Shown: piece by piece, positions 32,386 to 44,632 of the stretch
Layout of the letters: each line of letters begins with the position of its first letter
How positions within the stretch are numbered: the stretch's first letter is position 1
DNA from: Trichobilharzia szidati
Lineage: Eukaryota > Platyhelminthes > Trematoda > Strigeidida > Schistosomatidae
DNA length: 64,000 nt
Reading direction: 5' to 3'
Assembly: GCA_944472155.2 (NCBI GenBank)
Contig: OX235271.1
Span: 41,590,633-41,654,632 of the forward strand
Notes under the pieces: model-generated
The model's database searches: none
The model's input: the letters and a program-made list of their open reading frames with translations, nothing else
What the model was told of the DNA's origin: nothing
Translations under genes and position numbers: made by a program

Positions 32386-33483
32386 CAGAAGCTGCAGATA
32401 GTGTGAGCTTCTCCCACTCCAAGAGTCGGAATTCAAACGGATAATGCTTATGTTTACCATGGATGTGCAATTCTTCATGTAAATTACACTTTACGATCCA
32501 CACCGGACATTTCCCATGAGTTTGGCGTTAACATCTTCCTGATGGATGCTTTGTTATACACTGTGTCAGACATTTGGCCTACGAAGAACAGTCGGACTGC
32601 AGTGATGTGATCTGAAGAAAATGTCCACACTCGGTATGAACGAAGATCGAGGAGGTACCACGGGGATCTGAGAGCTTTGGTGTGCTTAACTTTGTATGAG
32701 ACACCTCAAAATATCCTGATAACAATAAGTAATAACATTGATATATTTAACATAAAATCAGTATTATTTAGATGAATAAATTGCCCAAGAATTTCTCGAC
32801 ACAATCACGTCTAATATAATATAATATGATATTAGAATGTGTACGTGGCTGTCATTCGTCATAGCAGCAAGCTGGATACTCGATGCATTTTCGAGGAAGT
32901 GGATCACCAACCCACATTCAGTTCGACCATTTGACCAGTGCTCTACGAATACAGTGAGGGTGTGCTATAAAACGCTAGACAAGTTTATTTAAAATAACAC
33001 ACAGCGAAATGTCATCGGTAACTGGATGGTGTTACAAGCACTTTTCATCATTCCCAATCATACCGATGTGTTCACGCGACTTGATAACCAGTCTTTCATA
33101 GTATTACTCCATGTGGCCTCCTGAAAACATTCATTTTCTGATGCGAATTGATTTCAATTTTCCGTATTTCCGATGTAGGTGTTCCATCGTTTCGACGGTA
33201 CGCGTTTGATGTGCAATTCTTGGTCATAGATTGCAAGATCAACCTCTCACTTTGCCATACCAGATTGCCCTTATTTAATTTTACACTGTCCCACTCTGTG
33301 ATCACGTGCAAGTGAGTGAACGAGAGGTTAATCACTGAATCTTCGTTACTCGTTCGTCAACACGGAACACGTACGACGAGATGACGCAACACATAACTCG
33401 GGCAAATGAGGAACTGCAATGAAAACATCAGGGAGTCAGGCTGTATGAAGAAAGCTTCCGAGTCTTGGGACTACAAGTAGCGA

Positions 33484-33762
33484 ATAAACAAACCATCTGA
33501 TCTCATCAAACAAAAGTATGAGGCTCTAATGAGTTTGCAAATAGACGAAAACTTTGTCAAGACTGAAACGCACAAGGCGAACTTCGCCATGGTATTGAAG
33601 ACAACCTGTTATCGAGATAAGACTAATGAACATTTGTCCGATGTACCATATTCACTTGTTGAAGAAAAGAAGGAGTTAGCTGAAACCAACAGGATGCAAC
33701 TGAATACAAACAGACGCTTTCAACAACTAACACTATTCTCGCACAAACTGGAGCAGAAATGA
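33484..33762 (+). pseudogene. Unidentified gene fragment, coiled-coil-like (right arm)
   Basis: Mirror of 29434-29715. The frame runs from the codons after an in-frame TAG at 33478 to HKLEQK-TGA at 33762. Relative to the left arm it has TTCYRDK for TTGYRDK, SLVEEKKEL for SLFEEKKKL and NRMQL for NRMRL. These are all amino-acid changes, suggesting no current selection. Confidence 0.4.
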
Positions 33763-34912
33763 CGTGTTCCCTCAAGATGCTACAGTCAACAGTAATCAAT
33801 GTTGATATAAATATCGAGGTATTTGGTGCTACTAAGCAAATGTAGGGAGAGTTAAATATATCCAACGTTTGAGAGCTTGCACTATTACGAATCATCAAAA
33901 TTACTACAGGAATTCTCCCCATGTAACTGAAGCTACAACATAACACGAGAATCGTAAGTGTGCGAAACACTTTTCTGAAAACAGTCATCCAACAGTTTCC
34001 ATTCATCTCCACACACAAGTCCTCGTCGAAGTAGATTGCAAATGCAACTTGCGTTGTCACACCCTCTTGCAGAGAGTGACATGCTTGGAAGCTGAGACTG
34101 ATTTCAGTTCATTCATGTGGGTTAGAGCGACTAGTCCTGCACATGAGAATCTATTAAGATAGTGCTGTCGACTTTAACAACAGATTCCACAATGATTCTT
34201 ATGTATCCATCCCTACCGCAAAGTAGTACATGTGGAAACGTGACATTCATCTGTCGACAGACGTATTAAGTAATATCTCTGGTTGTTGGACATGCTCAGC
34301 AGGTTTCAGAATAAAGAACTGTGCGCCGTGAATTCAAAGCTTTATGCACATCTTCCGATTCCCTGTTTGGAAATCTCAAATGAGAACACATATGAGCTGG
34401 ATTCTTTAACACTAAATGAAAGAAGTGTATATGATACAAAGATTCTATTAAACATCGAACTATATCATGAGACATCCAGCTAAGAGCGCTTACAGAAGTC
34501 AAATCACAAATTTTCAAAGAAGAAATTTCGATGATGTGAAGAAATTCTCTGCAGTCGAGATGTTAATTCTGCCATTCTCTGTTATTTATTACTGTTTCAT
34601 CTCCACTTACTCTCATACTACTTATTACTATCAAGTAGTATCAGTCTAATTCGTCATTTTGTGAATAGTCGACTTCACAAAATTAAAGTCAAGCCATAGT
34701 CTCAGGCATCATGTTCATAACTGCCTAAGTTCAGAAAGGATATGCTCTCAATGTAAAATCAAGTTAGTAGTTAGAAGAGAGAAACTGACATTTATTGAGG
34801 TGTCACCTTCATTTCGGTCATCGAAGTAATGCATTCGTTGCGCTTGGTATACCTACTCCATCAGTAGTTTCCCACAACACTAGGATTTACTTCATTTGAA
34901 TCAGGATGTGTA

Positions 34913-35270
34913 ACCTCGCCTAGTTTACTAATTCACTAGTTCGCCAGCCGGTCCCCGGCGTGAGGAAGGAGATGAGGCTGAGCGTGATGGTGGTGACCAC
35001 AGCTGCTACAGATACTTCAAAGCACAAAACATGTGCAAAACAACCTTATTCTTCGTTGGAATCGCAGAGATGGATTGTCACCGTCTGATGAAGACCTTCG
35101 GGAAGACAGTGAGCTGATTTGGGTGGAATAAATGCGCTAAGAATCTGTGAGAGCATATGGAATGAAAGTGAACTATCCAGACTGTTAATTGCAGATCAAA
35201 TAATGTACTACAATCACCCTGACTTGCATGCTGATGAAGTGGCTTTGGTGATGTCATCTCCAACATCTTG
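34913..35270 (+). mobile_element. RTE LINE 5' end fragment (right arm)
   Basis: Mirror of 27930-28280; + strand. It begins ACCTCGCCTAG and reads into the same truncated endonuclease remnant. Confidence 0.75.
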
Positions 35271-35947
35271 TAATTACCCTGCTCTTTTCTTTTATCATTT
35301 TACTCATTTTTATAAACGAAGGAAAGAAACTATGTGAGGACCTTGATGTGATTATTAGGAATATGTTGCACCTGAAATGTTGTGAAGTCGTTAATACTGC
35401 ATCGCTGTGTGATATCTAAAAATAATCTTATCTAATATGGAATTACATTCTATCACAGTGCCGAAGTTCTACACGTACATTCACTTTATATTTATTTGTT
35501 TCTTCCTCTAACTCCTTGTAACTGTTGTATTTCTGTAGGACGTTTACGTGATCTCACCTTTTCCTTTGTTTCTGTGTTCATTCTGGCTACTACTCATTCG
35601 TGAAGTTATTCATCCTACTACGTTAGTGTAAGACACTTCTTCAACTCCTTTATGCATTGACAAACATGAAGGACTCCATTTGTCGAGAAATATACCCATT
35701 CATTGATGAGAAAAAACACAGTTTTTATCAGTGAATAAATATTTGTTTCCGACCACCTCATTAATTTCAAGCAGCTGTACAATCGTATTCATTCCACGAA
35801 ATAAGACATTAATTGGAAGTAGAAATTGGTTGGTCAATATTGCACATATGATAGGAATAAAGATAAATAAAATGACGTATTAGGGGTGTAAAATTTAATG
35901 GGATGAATAAGAAAACTTTCAAAGAGAAGTGCACTAGCATGAATATC

Positions 35948-36298
35948 AAAATTAAGGTAATTCAGCGCCTCCCCCCACAAACACATGCGATTTATCCATC
36001 AAAGTTATTCACAGGAGCAAATAAAACCACTCGGAAAGTTTACGTTTGCTCCACTTAGGCGTCACCATGGTTCTAGGTATACATGGACGGAAACCTAAAT
36101 TATGAGTTCGGAAACATTGTCTTAATCCTCTTGCTTTACCTTGTTCGCAGTTATGTTATTTTTTATATTACCACTTGAATTCATCATTCTACTTCACTTC
36201 ATCTTCTTCGCATCACAAAAAGAAACATGAAAATTAGAAATTGAACAGTGACCAAGACAAATAATAAGCATCAAGTCAGCACACGAAATGCAAATATC
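35948..36298 (+). repeat. About 350-bp insertion (right arm copy) with AATATC duplication
   Basis: AATATC occurs at 35942-35947 and again at 36293-36298. The related sequence at 1-1110 passes through this point (near 490-510) without the intervening block, apart from a few extra bases. The insert has no coding capacity. Its end (CATGAAAATTAGAAATTGAACAGTGACCAAGAC, shown here only as position 36228-36260) resembles sequence next to CR1 ends at 38330-38365 and 56555-56590. Confidence 0.6.
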
Positions 36299-36637
36299 CG
36301 ATCAATGTTTAGGAGAAAAGCTGTCACGTCAAAATATCTGTAAGTATTATATTCAGAGTGTTCATGAGGGATTTTCCGAACAATTTCCTCCCTACAGATG
36401 ACTTTCACTTCAACAAAGATTGTCAGTCGTATGAATAATGCAAAGACCTGTTGACATTTCTTCGAAACAACTGATTATGGGAAAATTGATGACTGTGTAC
36501 TTGTGTCTGATCATTTATGCTTAATCACGAGTCGATAATCAGCGTGTGTTGCTCAACAGCTGTCCATACGTAAAGTAAGATAGCAATCTAGAAACTCTGG
36601 CAACTACCCAACAGATGTGTGGAAGTTAGTGGAGATG

Positions 36638-37214
36638 TTTCTTGCAACCAGTTCCCTTTATTAGTTTGAAGAGAGAAAGAATGAACATGTTTGCAGGATA
36701 ATACGAGCTCGTTTTATTTCGTGGATTCTCATCAACTGCATACATCCTAAACAAAATCAAATTATACGTTTCAAAAAAGTTGTGGAACATACTTTTTCAT
36801 AATTACTTTGAGTTGTAGATAGAAGGCATAAGGAACATAATTCTAGAATTTGATGTGGGCAGACAGGTTATTCGGTGTCAAAAAACAACTAATTATATAT
36901 AGTGGAATTAGATAAGAGGGGTAAGAGTTCAGATTTCTATTGGAAAACAACACAGATTGGTTAGAGGCATATTACAGGGTCAGGATCAGAGAACAAAGTA
37001 AATTTACACATCTTGTGATGGAGAGTTTAAGAGGGTGGGGGTGAATAGTGGAGTAACATTTACAACTTAAACAGACAAACAATTAAGCAGATTTAGAAAC
37101 TTGAAGGTCAAAATTGAATAGAATGTTACGTAACAAGACAAACACACAGGCATACTGACAGAAGGGCAAAACAAAAATAAAATAAAATAGAGTTAGGGTT
37201 ACCAAGGTAGTGAA
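36638..37214 (-). repeat. R578 interspersed repeat, copy 3 (right arm)
   Basis: Mirror of 25979-26555, flanked by AGATG on both sides. It is nearly identical to the other two copies. Confidence 0.8.
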
Positions 37215-37999
37215 AGATGGTTTGGCCATATGCTCAAGAGGCTGTTGCGAAATCATGGAACACACTATTGAGCGAAATTCGAACGGGAGACGCTGAGTTT
37301 CACATGGATTCAAAAGTGTTACTTAGGAGATCGTGTGCAGAGGAAGTGAATCATCTCAGTAGTCATGAAGCCGGCTGAGAAAGATTCTGGAAAACACAGT
37401 GAACTGGAGGTGTCTCCAAAGCTCGTTGTTCCACTCTAAGCACTGCGCAAATGATAATCCTAACAGAAATATTAACAAGTTTACCAATGGGATAAATGAA
37501 ACTTTGCATTATTCAGACGACTGATAATGTCGATTGAAGTGAATGTTTGGTTACATGTCTGTGTCATATTTTTCCCCTAACGGGATCGATTACAGTTTAG
37601 CAGATCAATGAACACAATATTCAGCGAATGCACTCTCGTTTCCGAAATACAATAAATCACATTGTTCTCGTCTGACCTGACCAACTACTCCTGATGTCTT
37701 CATATATGTAAACTAGTTTTATGAAGATTTGGGAAGAAAACAGTTAATGAGTATGTCAAAAACTGCTTGCATATTGTCTATTCCCTATTTCATATTCAGC
37801 CATGATTTCTGACTTGTTGTTATCAATGTACTTATGGTTATGCCTGGCATATATATACATATCACACTTCTACTTACAAATGATTATAGCATAGCGAAAC
37901 AGATTTCAAAGTTGAAGCAAAACTTTTTTGTGACACGCGCTATCACGGAATGTTCTAAAGGTAGGGTAAAGATAATTAGTCACCAGTATTTCGGTGGTT

Positions 38000-38505
38000 C
38001 TGGTCGACAATAATAACATCATAGCTCAAATTTACCTCAACAGTGCTGTCAGGCAGCTATACAGGTAATGTAGTTTTCTAAGTACAAAACAAGTACTGCA
38101 TCACACATTTAGTCAATCAAAGTTCAACTGTATAAGGTAACACAGAATCGAGGAGAATATTCCCAACCGGGTGGTATCAAAATCCCTGTCCACAAGAATC
38201 ATAGACACACCAAGGCTCCCTGCAGACACTCCTGGGTCAGAATTACCTTCATTCACTCAAACAAACTCATGTCGTTCAACAACACTTTGTCAATGTGCAC
38301 AAATCAACGACAAATAGAAGTATTATAATTAAAGATTTAACAGTGACTAAGCCAAATAATGAATGTGAAAATGAACATGTGACATGTGACTGTCAAATTA
38401 ATGATACGCAGTCCAGTTGAAAAGCGCTGTTATTATTACAGAGTTAGTTGTAACTTTTAAATTTCATACTTGTACCAAAATACTGTGTGGAATCAAGCTG
38501 CAATA
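38000..38505 (+). mobile_element. CR1-type LINE 3' end and adjacent repeat (right arm)
   Basis: Mirror of 24690-25200. It includes ATTTCATACTTGTACC and then AAAATACTGTGTGGAATCAA near 38460-38495, the CR1-like 3' terminal sequence in + orientation. Confidence 0.5.
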
Positions 38506-38890
38506 AAATTAGATTGAATTAAATTAAAATGTTTCTTATTTCATTGACAACGATAAACTAGGCTGCATATTATTTCTTGAAAATTTCTGAATTCAATACA
38601 GAAAATTCTTCATTTAGACATTTAGAAAGTAAAAGGAATGAGCAAGGGAATATTTACTTTTCAGCTAGATCCTCATCTCTGGCTCTACTCTAATATATTA
38701 TGAGTAGTATTTTTATTACACTACACAACAATTTATCAATCAAGTCGCGATATGTTTTTGTTGACAGTAATTTGTTATTATCGGCATTGCAAGGCGTGTG
38801 GGGGTAGACAGTTGACGAAGGCAATTAATACACATAATTAAAATTTAGAAATGATCACTGCATGGAAAATTTCCGTTTTAACGTAGAAAA

Positions 38891-39225
38891 TCAAAACAAG
38901 TGATTCAGCGAAGAGATTATTTTCAATGAATTTATTATCAAGCTGTACACGTGTATACGGTAATTGAGCGGTGATGGTCGACTGGTAAAGGCTATTCTCA
39001 AAGATGCAGCAGCGAATGGCCTTCTCAGGGACTGTGAGATCCTTATTTCAATGATATCGGTAGCTGAGTCACCTTTGAATTCCATGTTCATGCACATTAT
39101 TTTCTTGGTTACGGATGTTTCGTCACATTTCATAGGTCATGGCTATATGTTCTGGTTTATAAAATGTATCGGAAATCCAACATTCATTAGGATTTTTCTT
39201 GGAAGGTCTAACTAATTCATTTCCT
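38891..39225 (-). pseudogene. Penelope-like RT fragment at the right outer end of palindrome 1
   Basis: The minus strand carries MKIMCMNMEFKGDSATDIIE-like sequence and RRPFAAASLRIAFTSRP, as in the left arm. Beyond about 39138 it continues as diverged Penelope-like sequence rather than the left flank's version. Truncated at both ends. Confidence 0.65.
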
Positions 39226-40517
39226 TTGACATTTTTTTCTTTTGTGTTTCTTTTATTCCACTTACTACCAGTAGGTAGTGGAAGTTATATTTGTTACTTC
39301 TTAACCATGACCTTGTGTGCTATTGAAGTTTGACTCACTTAATGCATTACTAATCCGTTTGATGTATAGTGGTTATTTCCCATTTTGTGTTCTTTATTCA
39401 TGCAACCGTTACTGTTGAATACTGTTTATGTATATCTACTTATTTTGTGTTCAGCATTGCTCTTCAACAAAATCTTCACATGCATGATCTGTGACACAGC
39501 TTTGCAGTTTTTTCCAATTGACGCATTTTGACTGTGCCTTCAACTACATTCAGCCAAAGATACATTACAAATGAGACATGCATATTATATTTCATTGCTT
39601 AATACACTAGCGTGTTTTATATATATCCTGTGTTTTCGGAATTCACGCATCACTATATGTGTGGTTTGGTGAATCGTTCGGATTATCGACCAGAATTTCT
39701 TTTGGATGAAATTCAAAGTAATCAATTTGGTCTTGTTTATATCTTTGGACTATTATCATTGTCGGTTACTTGGAATATGTCAGGGAAACTGGAAATCACC
39801 GAAGAATGTCTACTAGAAAATCCTTATTCAACAAAAGTCCCTTCCTCAACTATTTCTTTTTCTGGTTTCGATAATTGTAAGCGAAAGCCTGATGTGAGAC
39901 AAGGTTTTAATAATATTTCTATGACAGGTAGCGTTGTTGCAGACACTGACTTTGTGTCTGATAGTGCAACAGAAACAGAGGTATTTTAGCCGAAGATGTG
40001 GGTGATTAAATTGCACTGGAAAATGTTGAAAATGGAAAAGGGTTCAGAGCAAACGACGATTGAATAATAGTGCTGAGGATACTCGATACTGTGCAGAACT
40101 GATATTCATTTGGCGGATGAACACAATTGCGATCAACGCTTAATCCTATGATGGTTAGCTGAGGACTTGAGAAGTACGACCAGGAGTATTATTGTTCATT
40201 TAATTAACGTTTAACCGCAGACTTTGCTTATAATGACTTGTAATTCTGTTCATTAATTGGTGGAGGATTAAACAATAATATTGTTTTTCCGTTTTCTTAA
40301 ATTCCGCTTTGGTTACTATGCTTACTATTCAGCGAGTTGTAAACTTTGGCCCACAACCCTTCTTCTTCGGACAATTGTTATCAGGAACACACATTCTGAC
40401 CACTTTTGCTGATGTTCACTGATGCCTGGACCAGAGAACTGACGCGTCATTATGCAGGCAGACAACTACGTAAGTGATGATGACATGCTTTGTGATTGTT
40501 ATTAGTCGTCTGAAGTT
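39226..40517. other. No identified gene; one unassigned open frame
   Basis: An open frame of 125 codons at 39612-39989 (+) has mixed composition and an acidic Ser/Thr-rich end (DTDFVSDSATETEVF). I do not recognise it and see no splice or start support. The rest is AT-rich and unassigned; it may include the leader of the gag remnant that follows. Confidence 0.35.
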
Positions 40518-41130
40518 ATGACTGACAAAATTGATGATCATGTAGCTTTAACCAAGGAGAGTGCATGCTCTAGGCTGACAAAGTTTGGGCTGCCGTGCTT
40601 CGATGTGAACCCAGAGGATTATCCTCACTTTTTGAAAGAAATCGAAGTCATACTGAGTGATTTTAGACTTAATGATGATATGAAGTTGATGCACTTGCTA
40701 AGCTTTTGCACTGGTACCACATCAAGAGCAATACAATGCTCTGAGTTCTTGTCTTCAAAGGATGAATATACCAAGACATTGTGAATTATAATTCAAAGGT
40801 TCTTTTGGCCTTTTATGATCTCCAGGAGTCAGTAGTGGTTTGGGAATCGTTGAGGGTGATGGATTGCTCTTTGGCGATAATTGCAAAGAACTCACTGCAT
40901 TTTCGGAAAGTTCACTGAGGCAGAAAAATACCGTCGTCTCCAATGATTGAACTAAAGTTGTGTTCTTGAAGTCATTGCTAAGCGTTTGGCAACTCGATTA
41001 CAAAGAGTGTGGATAAAGATTAGCACCCGTGTGGAGGAGAGTGGTTTGGAGCCAGGACGTGATGACATTTTCGGACTGTTGACAGACAGCGTTAACCAAA
41101 GGATATGCAAGTTTGCCAGTATTTTGCATC
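40518..41130 (+). pseudogene. BEL/Pao-type LTR retrotransposon gag remnant
   Basis: An 88-codon open frame at 40518-40784 reads LPCFDVNPEDYPHFLKEIEV, then LSDFRLNDDMKLMHLLSFCTGTTSRAIQ. This follows the gag pattern of BEL/Pao elements (LP.F.G.P..W..F...F, L.D..KL..L......G.A..AI). After a stop, related sequence resumes at about 40945-41115 (IAKRLATRLQRVWIKISTR, DDIFGLLTDSVNQRIC). The reading frame is then cut by the 3' tail of a CR1 insertion at about 41133. No protease, RT or integrase is present. Confidence 0.5.
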
Positions 41131-41132
41131 CT

Positions 41133-43250
41133 ACTCGAGAAATAATAATAATAGTAATAAATTTATTCCAAACAGTACTTTTGGTACAAATATGAAATTT
41201 TCAGCATTTAGTACAGCATTGCACACAACTTTCTCATCATGAGGGTAATGATTAGAACACGGCATTTACATTGATAATACTGTTCAACAAGGAATGAATA
41301 TAACATTACGCTAAGTACAAATATTAATAACAATAAAACAAGGAAAAATGGGGCCGTTTATTTGAAGTTCCACAGTAAGTTGGTAGTAGCCTTCCTTACA
41401 CTTTTCTCATTACATAAAATCTGTGCTAAATAAGGTAATGTAGCGATTTTAGACTCAGCCATCTCAGCATACAGTTTTCTATATTTGCTTTTAGTTCCAC
41501 CGGATGAGATGCAAACGTGGAGAGAGTTGTGTATAGACAGGTAGCCCAGAGTCTGACAAGATAATATGTGCCACTTTCTTGCAGGAATCCATGTGTCTAT
41601 CTAAAGCGGTATTAACCAGTTGGATCAACAAGACACTACTCCCCCCACTGATATATATTAGTGCCCATCGCATTACGACAAAGTCTTTCTTGAGTAGCTC
41701 AAGAAAGATTAATGCGTGAGCGAGCAATAAATGAGAATAAGGGAAATACAAGAACTAACAAACTTAGAAAGTAGAGACGGAATGATACCAGGTCGTCCTC
41801 ACTTCCTCACGTCAAATGTCGAACGAAGTATTTTCCTGAAAACCAAAAAAATGTGGGAAGACCAGGCAATGTGATCAGAGGAAATATACAGTCCATGGTA
41901 TTTAAAATTCCATCTAACTTCAACTTCCGTGCCATCTACGATGGTGGAACTGTGAGAACTAACTAGTTCACGTGAGTCGCGCTTGTGTCTGACAGTGAAG
42001 CCAAACACCTGACATTTGGAGGGATTAAGCTTAAGACCATTTGTTAACGAGGACCACTTACCAATTTCTGATAAACCTTACTCATTTTGGAACAGTATGA
42101 ATGAGAAGTAATCGCCTGCATAGATCAATCAGTAATCATGCATCTACAATGCTTCGAAATAGGCATAATATAAACGAAGAGAACAGAAAGAAGAAGAAAC
42201 CCTATGAGAGAGGAGAACCAGCTGGTGTAAGCGAAGCAGGGAAGAACTTCCCGATGTAAACAGTGAACTGCTTTCAACCAAAATGGCTTTTAAGTAGTAC
42301 TAGCATTGAACGTAGGAGGGTCATTATTCATTTGCCTACACCCAGGGATTTCCTTGAACACCGTCCACATATTTTGGTGAGGTTTGCCGTGATAAAAACT
42401 TTTGGATATAGTTCATATTTGATCTCTGTATTCCTATTTTAATTGAAATATTCAGTCTCTTATCACGAGGACTGTCTTTCGTTCTTCCCAGAGAAGATTT
42501 CTCGACCAAGAAAAGCAGAAGAGGTGAAATCCAAAGAAGTGTGTCTCTTTTGGAAAACAAACATCAAGACAGAATTCGAGGTAACATGTTCCGTTTGTGT
42601 TTGTGTCATCTAGAACGAGTTCAATAAATAGATCACAGTTTGTGTCCACTAACATGTATCTTAGATACTTAATATTGTCGTGGAAGTAACATCTATATTG
42701 TTTTTCCTCACCTAGGTTCAAGAAGGCCATTTGTCCAGCTCTCCGTATATTCTGGGCAATATACGAATGATACATTGACAAGTAGCTCTTTTCAGAGGTT
42801 CATATGTGCCGAAGTCACTTGTAAACACTAGATCAAGGGTATTTTCCAGTCGCGTTGAGAAGCTAACAAAATTTTCACGACCTAATGACAGTAGGAAACT
42901 GAAGTCACAAGAATTAGAATCACCAGTTACTATTGATAAGGAGCTTGCAAGGGAACTGAGAAACTGAGAATTGTCACTGAGAAGACTGTGACTGAAGGGA
43001 AACCACTGATTATGAGAGCACAAAAACTGCAAAAAGTGAGGTATATATTATTTGTGGTAATACGCACCACCTAAGTGAGTGCCTCCCATAAACAGGTTGC
43101 AAGTTGTGAAGCAGAAACGATTGTGTTTTAGCTGGTTGGAGAGGTGACACACAAAAGTCAACCGCGAAACAGCAGATAAGGGAAGAAGTTGTTTGGTGGG
43201 ATTGTTTCCACCTTTGCCACCTGCTCATTGGGCATTAGTGGAGGGATATA
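41133..43250 (-). mobile_element. CR1-clade LINE, degraded and internally deleted (SR1-type)
   Basis: Minus strand, read 5' to 3' from about 43250. First comes the end of the APE endonuclease: VTGDSNSCDFSFLLSLGREN near 42900-42960, then TRLENTLDLVFTSDFG and CIIRILPRIYGELDKW. The linker follows (CYLEFCLDVCFPKETHF near 42550-42600; PRDKRLNISIK near 42450), then after a gap the RT thumb (FGFTVRHKRDSREL near 41955-42005; KYHGLYISSDHIAWSSHIF) and C terminus (QLVNTALDRHMDSCKKVAHI near 41560-41640). The RT palm with the YADD box is missing (about 42010-42330). The 3' end is an AAT repeat at about 41140-41160. It inserted into the gag remnant. Confidence 0.75.
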
Positions 43251-43404
43251 AAGGTAAAGAATATTCGTACAACACAAATGCACCACCGGGTTCAACAGCA
43301 AGAGGACCTATATCGAACGCTAAAATGTAATGTCTCAACTTCATGAGATATTACCGATCAAAGAGAAAGTATAATGTCTCCTTTAGTGATTCACGGGGAA
43401 ACAC

Positions 43405-44106
43405 ATGAATAATCTACTACTAGTGTTAGAGAAGGTGAAAATGATGAACTCGAGTATACAATCGACGACAAAGTGGATATTTGTGATCATGATTATGATG
43501 GTGAACATGTATGCGTCTCCAGCTGGACACGATGTGTTGAGCAGAATACCTATTACTAAGACTACTACTACTACTACTGCTACTGCTCAGAAACACAGAG
43601 TTGAAAAAGTTGTATGATTAGAAGTTGATGAAGTTGCAGATAATACGGACACTGATGAGAAAACCGACGCCAATTATTCCACTACAGTCCATTTATCAAC
43701 AAGTGTTATTCTCAAAATGGAGGTTATCATAAAAGGCACCAGTGGTGATAATTCTACAATTAAACAGTCCTCTACATATCGAACAACAACACCAATAATA
43801 ACAGCGACAGAAACGTCTGTTGCTGCTACTGCCGCTGCACCTTCACGTTCATCATCTCGAAACGATCAGTCATCATCATCAGTGTTGTCATCCACACAGA
43901 AGTGGCCATCCATTAACGCGCCTGTCTTACGCTGAGATTATGTTAGTACCAGTCCATTCGAATGGATGAAAGTCAATGATGAGTCTACTGATGACGAGTT
44001 CGCTGTGTGTGACAGTGTCTTGGAGTCAAAGGTAATCGATGAACTGATTTACACAGATAAAAGGCTTTCAGGATTCGACCTGCTATATGAATGTTATTAT
44101 TCATAG
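43405..44106 (+). pseudogene. Ser/Thr-rich frame with Cdx/caudal-like motifs and two in-frame TGAs
   Basis: The frame from ATG 43405 stays open to TAG 44104-44106 except for TGA at 43615 and 43933. The composition is protein-like: a hydrophobic patch (about residues 25-35), Thr runs from a CTA repeat, and a Ser-rich segment (150-165). Near the end are TSPFEWMK (residues 182-189), similar to the hexapeptide region of caudal-type homeobox proteins, and about 27 residues later IYTDKRL...YECYYS. This resembles the start of a Cdx homeodomain (VYTD..RL.LE.EF.YS) with local scrambling. No homeodomain helix 2 or 3 follows. The likely reading is a decayed Cdx-like gene fragment. Two short motifs could match by chance, so this is tentative. 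Confidence 0.3.
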
Positions 44107-44632
44107 TGTGAATTACTCAGTGATGTCACTTAATTGTTCAGATACGTACTGCTCTTAATAGTCATCTACATTGCGCGATACGATATCATGGGCGTGGTAG
44201 CATTGAGATTTGAAGATATAGATTATAGAAGGAAATCATTGAATAGACTCTACGAGGAATTTCCAAGTTCGAATTGTCAACGTGAGAGGAGTTGAAGGCA
44301 CACTCTTGTAAGTCCTGCAATTCTTCAGAGGCAGAACATTGAGGCATTGTTGAGAAAGATTGGTGTATTACCTGTAAATATATATGTGCTGTATAAACTG
44401 AGTTGTTACCTGCTTCCATACTCTCAATTTTTATATTTTGGATTTTGTTGTATCGAATAGGTCGTGTTGTAATTTCATTCTGATTACTTCCGTACTTCCT
44501 TCATGTCTTCTGCAAATTATGCATGGATTGACTTATGTTGAAGACAGGTTCAGTGTGCGGGGTCGCTAACCGAACGCTCAACCTTCCCTCTATAACCGTC
44601 TTACTACCTGCTCGCTAAGCGAACTTTATCAG

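Larger units (their letters stand above)
30713..32480. other. Palindrome 1 spacer
   Basis: A single-copy spacer of about 1.77 kb between the arms. It contains two RTE remnants (below) and otherwise unassigned AT-rich sequence. The symmetry centre is 31,596.5. Confidence 0.85.
32481..39138 (-). repeat. Palindrome 1, right arm
   Basis: Reverse-complement copy of 24055-30712, with the same contents in mirror order. The outer end is near 39138. Beyond it the two sides still resemble Penelope RT but no longer match closely. Confidence 0.93.

Noticed and set aside
24055..39138. The palindrome as a simple assembly duplicate
   Set aside because: Not excluded, but the arms differ at scattered sites and the spacer is unique, which argues against a mechanical mirror copy; long reads are needed.
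43615..43935. The two in-frame TGA codons as selenocysteine codons
   Set aside because: No SECIS-like element is evident and the residues around them show no redox motif; a decayed gene is simpler.
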